Positions 7,450 to 14,407 of a stretch of DNA of 16,081 nt are shown piece after piece; the stretch's first letter is position 1; each line of letters opens with the position of its first letter. The notes beneath the pieces are model-generated. The model was given only the letters and a program-made list of their open reading frames with translations. It was not told the DNA's origin and did no database searches. The position numbers and the translations under genes are program-made. The stretch comes from JBGUVL01 sp045134375 (GTDB taxonomy: Bacteria > Bacillota_I > Bacilli_A > Erysipelotrichales > Erysipelotrichaceae), in assembly GCA_045134375.1 (NCBI GenBank), contig JBGUVL010000032.1:1-16081 (forward strand). Reading direction: 5' to 3'.

Positions 7450-7956
7450 ATGAAAGAAATATTAGATGAAGCCGGTATGCGTCGTTGTCTCATTCGCATC
7501 ACCCATGAGATATTAGAACGCAATAAAGGAATTGATAATTTATTACTTGTTGGTATCAAAACAAGAGGAGCTAGTATTGCGAAACGATTGGCGGAAAATA
7601 TTGCCCATTTTGAAGGAGCTGAAGTCGAATGTGTTTCTTTGGACATCCATCACTGGCGGGACGATCTAGCAGAGCGAGGCGAACTTCCTGATTTGCAATT
7701 AAATGTACAAAACCGTAAAGTAATCTTAGTGGATGATGTTCTCTTCAAAGGAAGAACCGTGCGTGCCGCTATGGATGCCATTATGCATTTTGGAAGAGCC
7801 AAAGAGATCCAACTTGCCGTACTCGTTGATCGCGGTCACCGTGAATTACCGATTCGCGCTGACTATGTAGGGAAAAATATCCCTAGTTCAATTGATGAAA
7901 TCATTAAAGTGAAAATGATGGAGAATGATGCCATTGATGGTATCTATATATTATAA
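7450..7956 (+). CDS. pyrR: PyrR-like bifunctional pyr operon attenuator / uracil phosphoribosyltransferase
   Basis: PyrR proteins bind UMP-dependently to pyr mRNA to promote termination and also make UMP from uracil and PRPP. The 168-residue product matches the family along its length: LLLVGIKTRGASIAKRLA at 31-48, WRDDL at 69-73, the PRPP loop VILVDDVLFKGRTVRAAMDA at 91-110 and the signature LAVLVDRGHRELPIRADYVGKNIP. One notable residue: the PRPP loop has Lys100 where the usual DDVLxTGRT has Thr. It is a little shorter than the B. subtilis protein (about 180). A weak GAGG seven bases upstream precedes the ATG. It is not beside any pyrimidine gene in this window and is coupled by a 13-base gap to a peptidase gene, so its regulatory targets must lie elsewhere. 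A plain phosphoribosyltransferase role cannot be excluded. Confidence 0.88.
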   Translation: MKEILDEAGMRRCLIRITHEILERNKGIDNLLLVGIKTRGASIAKRLAENIAHFEGAEVECVSLDIHHWRDDLAERGELPDLQLNVQNRKVILVDDVLFKGRTVRAAMDAIMHFGRAKEIQLAVLVDRGHRELPIRADYVGKNIPSSIDEIIKVKMMENDAIDGIYIL

Positions 7957-7969
7957 GGAGGATTTGTGA

Positions 7970-8989
7970 ATGAAAGAATACGTATTGGAATTAGCCAAAC
8001 AGATTTTGAATATCGATAGTCCTAGTGGCTATTGTAAAAAGGTTATTGACTTCTGCCAAAAAGAAGCGAAATCGATGGGTTATTATACTTGTCTTAATGA
8101 AAAAGGCAATCTGCAAATCTATGTCAATGGAGAAAGTGATAAGACCATTGGTATGTGTGCCCATGTAGATACTCTTGGGCTCATGGTAAGAAGCATCAAA
8201 TCGGATGGCTCATTAGCCTTTACCAATGTAGGAGGACCAATCATTCCTACCCTAGATGGTGAATACTGTCGCATTATTACAAGAGAAGGAACTGTCTATA
8301 CCGGAACCATTTTAAGCAATTCTCCTGCGGCTCATGTTTATGAAGACGCAAAAAGTGCTTTAAGGGACTGTGATACAATGTATGTTCGTTTGGACGAAGT
8401 AGTAAAAAGCAAAGAAGACACACAAAAATTAGGCATCCAAAATGGTGACTACATCGCCATTGACCCAAAAACAACAATTACGGATAGTGGCTTTTTGAAA
8501 TCTCGTTTTCTAGATGACAAATTGAGTGTTGCTTGTTTATTCACCATTCTGAAACAATTAAAAGAAAAACGAGTTAAACCGAAACATAATATCATTATCA
8601 TTATTTCGACTTACGAAGAAGTCGGACATGGCAGCAGTAACATTCCTTCTGAAATCAGTGAATTGCTTGCAGTCGACATGGGATGCATTGGTAAGGATCT
8701 CGCATGCAGTGAATACGATGTCAGCATTTGTGCAAAAGATTCCAGTGGTCCTTATGATTATGAATTGACTTCACATTTGATTCAGCTGGCAAAGAATGCC
8801 AACCTTCAATATGCCGTGGATATTTATCCGTACTATGGCAGTGATGTGAGCGCCTCCCTACGTGCTGGAAATGATATCCGGGGAGCTCTGATTGGCCCTG
8901 GAGTTCATGCCTCTCATGGAATGGAACGTACTCATTATGAAGCAATCAAAAACACGATAGATTTGATTTGGGAATATATCACAAAATAA
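7970..8989 (+). CDS. M42 family metallo-aminopeptidase (FrvX / glutamyl aminopeptidase-like)
   Basis: Cytosolic di-zinc or di-cobalt aminopeptidase; relatives form tetrahedral dodecamers that trim short peptides, and some were mislabelled endoglucanases. The 339 residues carry the expected metal and catalytic residues: AHVDTLG (His65, Asp67), SRFLDDK (Asp182), TYEEVGHG (Glu216-Glu217, catalytic base and ligand), AVDMG (Asp236) and GVHASHGMERTH (His316 as probable last ligand). The PDZ-like insert at roughly 70-170 is present. No signal peptide. AAGGAGG overlaps the end of the preceding gene and lies eight bases before the ATG, so the two genes are almost certainly one transcript, closed by the terminator just after this gene. 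Substrate specificity cannot be read from the sequence. Confidence 0.93.
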   Translation: MKEYVLELAKQILNIDSPSGYCKKVIDFCQKEAKSMGYYTCLNEKGNLQIYVNGESDKTIGMCAHVDTLGLMVRSIKSDGSLAFTNVGGPIIPTLDGEYCRIITREGTVYTGTILSNSPAAHVYEDAKSALRDCDTMYVRLDEVVKSKEDTQKLGIQNGDYIAIDPKTTITDSGFLKSRFLDDKLSVACLFTILKQLKEKRVKPKHNIIIIISTYEEVGHGSSNIPSEISELLAVDMGCIGKDLACSEYDVSICAKDSSGPYDYELTSHLIQLAKNANLQYAVDIYPYYGSDVSASLRAGNDIRGALIGPGVHASHGMERTHYEAIKNTIDLIWEYITK

Positions 8990-9055
8990 AAAGCAGTGGT
9001 CAAAAACATTTCTAATTCACAAAGGAATGTTCAAGACCCTGCTTTTTCTTTATTT
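8988..9055 (+). terminator. Terminator of the pyrR - M42 peptidase operon
   Basis: AAAAAGCAG (8988-8996) pairs with CTGCTTTTT (9039-9047), and inside this GGTC pairs with GACC and further A/T-rich bases pair; T-rich sequence follows. The long arm makes a strong interrupted stem directly after the stop codon. Confidence 0.75.
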
Positions 9056-9156
9056 CGTTTGAAAATAGAATCGAAAAGGAAACTTATGAGCAAGTAATAT
9101 TGCATTCTTTATCGTTACGTTAAACATAAAAGATAACCTTTCTAATAATAGCATTG

Positions 9157-9885
9157 TTATAGATGCTCTTCTCTCCATTTACTTTTTTGCTGCTTATTTA
9201 CATTTTTTATCCGACAAAAATAAATTCCAAGCAAAGAAATAACAATACTGCCCAATAAAAGAATAATAGTAAGCCCATACTGTTTCATCGCAAATGTACT
9301 TCCACTAAGGGTTGAAATTAGAAGTGATGGAATTCGAGCCATGCTGCTTAGAAATAAAAAACGAGATAATTTCATATCCGTAAACGGAATCAAATAAGTA
9401 ATGATATCTTTTGGTGTCCCCGGTATTAAAAATAACAAAAATAGAAGGAAATCAAAATGATATTTCGCTTGCTCTTTTTCAGAAAATAAAGATACTTCTT
9501 GCTTTGTCATAAATTTCATAAAAGCATCCCCAATCATCTTTCCTAACAAATAAATAAAAGTGGAACCTAATGCAGCACCAAAAAGACAATAACACATACC
9601 ATGCCAAGGACCATAGAGATAACCAGCCATTACCTCTATGATTTCTCCTGGTAAAAAAACAATAATAATTTGAAGAGCCATGAAACATACTATCATCAAA
9701 ATACCGACATTCCCTAGCGAATAAATTCGATCCGCAAGCTTAGGTAATGAAGCAATCAGTGAAATCAAAGGATGATATAAAAATAGAGAAAGGATTCCAA
9801 TCAATAACATTAGTAATAACAATAAAATAAATAGCCGTTGTTTTGCTTTTCCAAATGCTTGTAGTTGCTTTAAGAATCGATGCAT
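9157..9885 (-). CDS. VTT-domain (TVP38/TMEM64, DedA-superfamily) membrane protein
   Basis: Polytopic membrane protein of 242 residues. It has a basic N terminus, a first helix at about 18-37, and the conserved core of the VTT (formerly SNARE_assoc) domain: PGEIIEVMAGYLYG at 79-92, followed by GAALGSTFIYLLGK, and the re-entrant motif IPGTPKDIITYLIPF at 154-168; a last helix lies near 205-228 before a basic tail. DedA/VTT relatives have been linked to lipid scrambling (including undecaprenyl phosphate carriers) and membrane homeostasis, but the role of this member is not known. A G-rich site (AGGGGG) about eight bases upstream supports the ATG at 9885. It is a lone minus-strand gene; no clear promoter or terminator was found. 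The 100 bases between it and the upstream plus-strand terminator show nothing convincing. Confidence 0.88.
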   Translation of the reverse strand: MHRFLKQLQAFGKAKQRLFILLLLLMLLIGILSLFLYHPLISLIASLPKLADRIYSLGNVGILMIVCFMALQIIIVFLPGEIIEVMAGYLYGPWHGMCYCLFGAALGSTFIYLLGKMIGDAFMKFMTKQEVSLFSEKEQAKYHFDFLLFLLFLIPGTPKDIITYLIPFTDMKLSRFLFLSSMARIPSLLISTLSGSTFAMKQYGLTIILLLGSIVISLLGIYFCRIKNVNKQQKSKWREEHL

Positions 9886-10324
9886 ACCATTAACCCCCTT
9901 TTACAGTAATAGTATGGCAACACAATCTCCTTTTTCTCTTCGTAAATGCAAAAAAAAGCAAAGGTTCTATATCAATTCTTTTTCCTATGGGTCTCCTACT
10001 TTTTATACGGTTTGATTCCCCTCTTACAATAAAATGGGATAAGTAAAAAGTCGATTTCCCTCTCTATGTTATGTTTATTTTGCGGAAAAATATTTTTGAA
10101 AGTAAGATAGCTCTCCATGAAAAATCTTATCAAAACTTTTTGAACTTAGCACCTTCTTCTATCGAATCCATCCATTCCATAAGAAAGCGCATCAATGAAA
10201 TGCAAATGGACAAACCAACTTTGAGCGTTTCAAAAGACGTATCTTATATTCTTCGAATAAAGATTATTTCATTAATTTTTAGTGAAATAATCAATAAAAT
10301 AGATTCTCTTTTTTCGCATCAAAA
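9886..10324. other. Gene-poor stretch between the VTT gene and the ptsI terminator
   Basis: About 440 bases of AT-rich sequence. I could not find a clear promoter for the VTT gene here, nor a structured RNA or repeat. The only candidate gene is a small plus-strand frame listed separately. On the minus strand a possible -35 TTGATA occurs near 9970, without a good -10. Confidence 0.5.
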
Positions 10325-10346
10325 AACAGGTATTCTCTCATCATAA
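10071..10346 (+). CDS. Doubtful small hypothetical ORF
   Basis: A 91-codon frame, open for about 100 codons since the last in-frame stop. Its composition is protein-like (Lys/Glu-rich helices, then a hydrophobic stretch YILRIKIISLIFSEIINKI), which is why it is recorded. Against it: no recognisable ribosome binding site or promoter, no family I recognise, and its last codons form one arm of the 13-bp terminator stem that serves ptsI from the other strand. It may be a decayed gene fragment or a chance frame. Confidence 0.25.
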   Translation: MFILRKNIFESKIALHEKSYQNFLNLAPSSIESIHSIRKRINEMQMDKPTLSVSKDVSYILRIKIISLIFSEIINKIDSLFSHQKTGILSS

Positions 10347-10367
10347 TTTGACTTGAGAATACCTGTT
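10325..10367. terminator. Strong bidirectional terminator downstream of ptsI
   Basis: A 13-bp perfect inverted repeat, AACAGGTATTCTC (10325-10337) and GAGAATACCTGTT (10355-10367), with a 17-base loop. The minus-strand transcript (from ptsI) runs into six T residues and the plus-strand transcript into ATTTTATTTTT, so it can stop both directions. Confidence 0.85.
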
Positions 10368-10462
10368 ATTTTATTTTTCAACCACTACCAATGTGGAACC
10401 ACACTTTCTAGTTCATCACATCAAAGATGGAAGAGTCATTCTTATTTTATTATTTGTTACTA

Positions 10463-12175
10463 TTATTTGTTAATAACACTTTTCACGTAGTCGTGTACTT
10501 CTTCAGCAGTATCGAAGCTTAAGCATTTTGCTGCCACTTCTTCCATTTCTTTCTTACTTAAAGAGTTAATTACTTTTCTAGCAGGTAAAATAGCAGTTGC
10601 TGACATAGAGAATTCGTCTAATCCTAAACCTAACAGGATTGCTGCAGCATCTGGTTCACCAGCCATTGCTCCACACATTCCAGCCCATTTACCTTCTTTG
10701 TGAGCACCATCAATTGTCATTTTGATCAGACGAAGAATAGATGGATTATATGGCTGATACAAGTAAGATACCTTCTGGCTCATACGGTCAGCCGCCATTG
10801 AGTACTGAATCAAGTCGTTAGTACCGATAGAGAAGAAGTCAGCATATTTAGCAAACTGATCTGCTAATACTGCAGCACCAGGAATTTCAACCATCATACC
10901 AACCTGAATATTATCGGCAACAGCAACACCTTCTGCAATCAGTTTTGCTTTTTCTTCTTCAAAAATTGCTTTCGCATCTTTGAATTCCTTAACGGTAGCA
11001 ATCATTGGGAACATGATGCATAACTGTCCATAAACAGAAGCACGGCATAATGCACGTAACTGCGTACGGAAAATATCTGTCTGATCTAAGCATAGACGAA
11101 TTGCACGATATCCTAAGAATGGATTCATTTCTTCTGGGAAATCATAGTAATCTAAGTGTTTATCACCACCGATGTCCAGTGTACGAACAACAACTTTCTT
11201 ACCCTGCATTCCTTCTAATACTGCCTTGTAAGCTTCAAACTGGTCTTCTTCTGTTGGCCAATCTTTCGCATCCATGTATAAGAACTCAGTACGGAATAAT
11301 CCAACACCTTCACCACCGTTGTTTAATACTCCTTCTACATCCTTGAATCCACCAATGTTACCAGCTAATTCTACCTGATGTCCATCGGTAGAAATTGATT
11401 TTGCATCCTTTAATACTTGTAATGCAGCTTTTTCTTCTAAGAAATCAGCTCTCTTCTTTTCGTATGTAGCTAATGTTTCTGCATCTGGATTGATTGCTAC
11501 AAATCCATCTACTGCATCAAGCGCAATAACATCACCATTCGAAACAGCACTTAATACCCCAGCACATCCTACGACTGCAGGAATTTCTAATGAGTTTGCC
11601 ATAATTGCAGAGTGAGAAGTTTTTCCACCAATTTCAGTTGCAAATCCTTTTACATATTCATTCAACTGTGCTGTATCAGAAGGTGTTAAATCGTGAGCAA
11701 CGATAACAGAATCTTCTGCAATGGATCCTAAATCAGGAATTACAACACCCATGATGTTTGCTTTCAAACGGAAAGTAACATCTTTAATATCAGCAGCTCT
11801 TTCTCTGAAATAATCATTGTCCATTGATTCAAACATAGTAATCATTGTATTAGCTACTGTTTCTGCTGCATATTCTGCATTCACTTTTTCACTTTCAATC
11901 ATTGAAACGATCTGGTTGGTAAATTCAGGATCCCCAGCCATCATCAAATGAGCATCAAATACTGCAATTTCTTCTTCTGACAATTTTCCAGCAGCAATGG
12001 TTCTTTCTTTGATTCCTTCAATGTCTGCCTTTGTCTTTTCTAATGCAACGTTGAATTTTTCAACTTCAGCAGCAACATCTGCCCCTTCCTTTTTAACTAC
12101 TTCCATTACTGGAACTTCCAACTTATAAACTTTTGCGATGGCAATTCCACGAGAAGCCGCGATACCTTTTAACAT
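10463..12175 (-). CDS. ptsI: PTS enzyme I (phosphoenolpyruvate-protein phosphotransferase)
   Basis: Transfers phosphate from PEP to HPr, the first step of the sugar phosphotransferase system; cytoplasmic homodimer. The 570-residue protein has the HPr-binding helical N-terminal domain, the phospho-accepting His188 in GGKTSHSAIMANSLEIPAVVG, and the PEP-binding TIM barrel with FRTEFLYMD, GGDKHLDYY, FSIGTNDLIQYSMAADR and the catalytic Cys501 in AGMCGAMAGE (the more usual text is GMCGEMAGD). Length is normal. AGGAGG eight bases before the ATG fixes the start. Unlike the common ptsH-ptsI arrangement, no HPr gene precedes it; instead a small unknown gene does, and ptsI has its own extended -10 promoter reaching into that gene, with a palindrome at the start point. 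Closed by the bidirectional terminator about 100 bases downstream. Confidence 0.97.
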   Translation of the reverse strand: MLKGIAASRGIAIAKVYKLEVPVMEVVKKEGADVAAEVEKFNVALEKTKADIEGIKERTIAAGKLSEEEIAVFDAHLMMAGDPEFTNQIVSMIESEKVNAEYAAETVANTMITMFESMDNDYFRERAADIKDVTFRLKANIMGVVIPDLGSIAEDSVIVAHDLTPSDTAQLNEYVKGFATEIGGKTSHSAIMANSLEIPAVVGCAGVLSAVSNGDVIALDAVDGFVAINPDAETLATYEKKRADFLEEKAALQVLKDAKSISTDGHQVELAGNIGGFKDVEGVLNNGGEGVGLFRTEFLYMDAKDWPTEEDQFEAYKAVLEGMQGKKVVVRTLDIGGDKHLDYYDFPEEMNPFLGYRAIRLCLDQTDIFRTQLRALCRASVYGQLCIMFPMIATVKEFKDAKAIFEEEKAKLIAEGVAVADNIQVGMMVEIPGAAVLADQFAKYADFFSIGTNDLIQYSMAADRMSQKVSYLYQPYNPSILRLIKMTIDGAHKEGKWAGMCGAMAGEPDAAAILLGLGLDEFSMSATAILPARKVINSLSKKEMEEVAAKCLSFDTAEEVHDYVKSVINK

Positions 12176-12205
12176 TTTGAATTCCTCCTAATTCTTCTTA
12201 AAAAT

Positions 12206-12218
12206 AACGATTATCGTT
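12206..12218. promoter_or_regulatory. Perfect palindrome at the expected ptsI transcription start (candidate operator)
   Basis: AACGATTATCGTT is a perfect 13-base palindrome (six-base arms around one T). It covers about +1 to +13 of the predicted ptsI transcript, where a bound protein would block initiation or elongation. I do not recognise the motif with certainty; the GATAATCG core recalls Fur-family boxes only loosely. Confidence 0.45.
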
Positions 12219-12225
12219 CTACTTA

Positions 12226-12254
12226 ATTATAGCAAACCCTAGCCATAGACGCAA
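12226..12254 (-). promoter_or_regulatory. Extended -10 promoter of ptsI
   Basis: On the minus strand a perfect TATAAT (12226-12231) is preceded by TGC (extended -10) and, after a 17-base spacer, by TTGCGT (12249-12254), a 3/6 match to the -35. Its -35 half lies within the last codons of the upstream gene. Predicted start near 12219. Confidence 0.75.
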
Positions 12255-12562
12255 TGAAGAAATGTGTCTACCGCCCCTTTTTTATACATCTTATACTCCT
12301 CTTCACTAAAATAATCTCGATACCAATTTTCATCTTTTTCTTCGAAAAATTCTTTCTGAATAATAAACGCATATTCTAAGCGCATCGCCATTAATATCTG
12401 ATCCATTTTTCTGCAAAAACGAATACAGTCCGCATGATTTTCCTGTTTCATTTCCCACAAACTCGGTTGTTGTCGTAATAGCAACTTGCCATCCCGATAC
12501 TTTTTCGCAATTCGCTTTACTAAGGATTGTTTTTCCTTAAAGTTCATATGATTAAGATCCAT
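12239..12562 (-). CDS. Small conserved-looking protein of unknown function
   Basis: A 107-residue soluble, charged protein without signal peptide or membrane segment. The N-terminal half is basic (KEKQSLVKRIAKKYRDGK), the middle helical, and the end reads ENWYRDYFSEEEYKMYKKGAVDTFLHCVYG. That aromatic pattern (W-Y, then Y-S-x-x-x-Y, then a helix ending in A-x-x-x-F-L) faintly recalls the C-terminal helix-turn-helix of ArpU/MG284-type small proteins; this is an impression, not an assignment. It is not HPr: the GIHARPA active-site motif is absent. AGGAGG seven bases upstream sets the ATG. It lies between a peptide-binding lipoprotein gene (52-base gap) and ptsI, whose promoter overlaps its 3' end. 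A 12-bp inverted repeat encloses its ribosome binding site and start codon. Confidence 0.8.
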   Translation of the reverse strand: MDLNHMNFKEKQSLVKRIAKKYRDGKLLLRQQPSLWEMKQENHADCIRFCRKMDQILMAMRLEYAFIIQKEFFEEKDENWYRDYFSEEEYKMYKKGAVDTFLHCVYG

Positions 12563-12595
12563 CTTACATCCTCCTAATACTATATATGAACTTTA
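12538..12595 (-). repeat. 12-bp inverted repeat enclosing the start site of the small gene
   Basis: TAAAGTTCATAT (12538-12549) and ATATGAACTTTA (12584-12595) are perfect reverse complements separated by 34 bases. In the minus-strand transcript the loop holds the AGGAGG site and the AUG, and the downstream arm is made by about codons 5-9. With one bulged A the stem continues by three more pairs (UCC/GGA). Position suggests translation-level or operator control (inferred). Confidence 0.7.
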
Positions 12596-12609
12596 GGATG
12601 AAAATAGCA

Positions 12610-12631
12610 TTGTTTTATGAATTTAAAACAA
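12610..12631 (-). terminator. Weak AT-rich hairpin at the end of the substrate-binding protein gene
   Basis: TTGTTTTA and TAAAACAA form an eight-pair stem around a six-base loop that contains the end of the coding frame. The pairs are nearly all A-T and no proper T tract follows, so termination here is doubtful and read-through into the small gene is likely. Confidence 0.3.
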
Positions 12632-14276
12632 CATCTTTGATCGCATAGGTCCATGGATAATAAGTATCTCCTCTCAATCCTTGCAATCTTTGGTTATAAA
12701 TATCAAAATTCTTGCTTACCACAACAGGTAGATACACATACTCTTTTTGTACCTTTTCTGCTAATTCAAGATAGATTTCTTTCATTTTGTCTTCCTGGAA
12801 AGTCATTCTTCCTTCCTCCAGCAAAGCATCGATCTCTTGATTTTTCAAACGAGCTAAATTACTACCACCATTTCCTGCGTAAGAAGAATGCAACATGGTA
12901 TAGATGGAATCTAAGTCTTCACTTGAAAAAGAAGTTCCCAGCATAAAAGCGTTCCATTCATTTAACGATGAATCATCTAACACTTTATTCAACATGCTTT
13001 CATAGCTTAAGGAAGCCACACGAACTTTACAATGCAGTTGTTTCTCCCAAGTTTCTTTCAATTGCGTGATCAAAGCATCGGCATAGCCTTGTTCTTGGGC
13101 ATAGAGGAAACGAATTTCTAATGGTTCCCCATTCTTATATCGATAACCATCTTCGTTTAATAACCAACCCGCTTCTTCTAGCCGCTGATTTGCTTTCACA
13201 ATCGAAAAACGATCTATCTTATTGATTGGAATTTCCCCATTAACATACGGTTTTAATAACGAAGCAGGATTTTGGAAAATAGCTGGGACATAGGCATAGG
13301 TTTCATCTCCATAATAATGCTCCACAAAAGTAGTTGCATCAAAACCAAGCGATAATGCTTCCCTTACCTTAGCATCGCTAGTCACTCCATTCCCACTATT
13401 TAGCGTTATCCAACTAATCGATGCACTATCGTAACTCAAATATTGTAAATGATCATTCGTTTTCACCTTCTCAATCAGATCGTGATCTTTTACCCCAAAT
13501 ATCGCATCAATAGTACCTTGATCCAATGCCTCATAGACTTTATCATTTCCAATTTCACTGATGGCTATTGTGGCAATCGTATAACCGTCCCCTTGATAGT
13601 AAGGATTTTTCACAAGCAAAGCACCATTATCACTCGACCAATTTTCCAACTGATATGGACCACTTCCTACTGGAGATGCCATGGACTGCTTGATACTTTC
13701 TAAATTTCCTTTCTCATAATCCGGATAGGATTTTTTACTTAAGATCCCAACGGAAGAAACGACATCCAAATTGCTTCGATATCCTTCAATAAAATGGAAT
13801 CGTAAATGGGATTCATCCACCTTTTCCATTCCACTAATATCATCAACTTCCCCACGATAATACGCATTCGCTCCCTCTAAATTATTTAACATTCCTAAGA
13901 AAGGTCCATCATAAGAAGAATCTGCCAATACTTGAAAGGTAAAGATAACATCATCGCTGGTTAGTTTTTCACCATTAGAAAACACGGCATTCTCTCTTAG
14001 CGTAAAAGACATCGTTCGATAATCATCCGAAACTTCATATGATTCTGCTAATCTTCCACAGCGATTCCCATTTTCATCTCGACCAATCAAAGTTTCAAAA
14101 ACCAAATCATTGACATACGAATCGTTTAATGATGCGGTATAGACAGGGTTAAAAGTTCCACTAAGACTAGATACCCCCACTTTCAAAATCGCATCATGCT
14201 TTTCATTCTGACAACCAAACAACATTACAAATAACAACACACTCATTAGGATTTTTCCATAACTTTTTATTTTCAT
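12615..14276 (-). CDS. ABC transporter substrate-binding lipoprotein, oligopeptide/nickel type (SBP_bac_5)
   Basis: Extracellular lipoprotein that captures a ligand, probably peptides, for an ABC importer. The 553-residue product begins with a lipoprotein signal peptide, MKIKSYGKILMSVLLFVM, with lipobox LFGC (lipidated Cys22). It then shows the family 5 pattern: KVGVSSLSGTFNP, LVFETLIGRDENG, LAESYEVSDDYRTMSFTLRENAVFSNGEKLTSDDV (residues about 90-125) and, in the second lobe, REALSLGFDATTFVEHYYG. Length is typical. The frame opens earlier at 14336, but AAGGGG seven bases before the ATG at 14276 and the signal peptide itself support the later start. No permease or ATPase gene is adjacent, so it is an orphan here; a peptide-sensing or shared-transporter role is possible. 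Ligand cannot be deduced. Confidence 0.93.
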   Translation of the reverse strand: MKIKSYGKILMSVLLFVMLFGCQNEKHDAILKVGVSSLSGTFNPVYTASLNDSYVNDLVFETLIGRDENGNRCGRLAESYEVSDDYRTMSFTLRENAVFSNGEKLTSDDVIFTFQVLADSSYDGPFLGMLNNLEGANAYYRGEVDDISGMEKVDESHLRFHFIEGYRSNLDVVSSVGILSKKSYPDYEKGNLESIKQSMASPVGSGPYQLENWSSDNGALLVKNPYYQGDGYTIATIAISEIGNDKVYEALDQGTIDAIFGVKDHDLIEKVKTNDHLQYLSYDSASISWITLNSGNGVTSDAKVREALSLGFDATTFVEHYYGDETYAYVPAIFQNPASLLKPYVNGEIPINKIDRFSIVKANQRLEEAGWLLNEDGYRYKNGEPLEIRFLYAQEQGYADALITQLKETWEKQLHCKVRVASLSYESMLNKVLDDSSLNEWNAFMLGTSFSSEDLDSIYTMLHSSYAGNGGSNLARLKNQEIDALLEEGRMTFQEDKMKEIYLELAEKVQKEYVYLPVVVSKNFDIYNQRLQGLRGDTYYPWTYAIKDVVLNS

Positions 14277-14371
14277 AATCGATCCCCTTGTTCTGTAATA
14301 AATTACTTTTATTTTACCATTTTTCCCCAATAACAAGGTACTTTTTTTCCCTTCCTATAAAAAATATGAAT

Positions 14372-14398
14372 AAAAAAAACTCATCAAGAGTTTTTTTT
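14372..14398. terminator. Terminator downstream of the spoVAF-like gene
   Basis: Eight A residues plus CTC (14372-14382) pair with GAG plus eight T residues (14388-14398) around a five-base loop. On the minus strand it lies nine bases after the germination-protein stop codon; its symmetry would allow function in both directions. Confidence 0.8.
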
Positions 14399-14407
14399 GT
14401 TTTTCCA

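Noticed and set aside
7422..7646. Minus-strand frame overlapping the start of the pyrR-like gene
   Set aside because: Antisense to a clear PRPP-type phosphoribosyltransferase and covers the pyrR promoter; no family resemblance.
10389..10410. TGTGGAACCACA palindrome and neighbouring CCAC/GTGG pairing downstream of ptsI
   Set aside because: Too short, with a two-base loop, and next to a much stronger terminator; no reason to call it a separate element.
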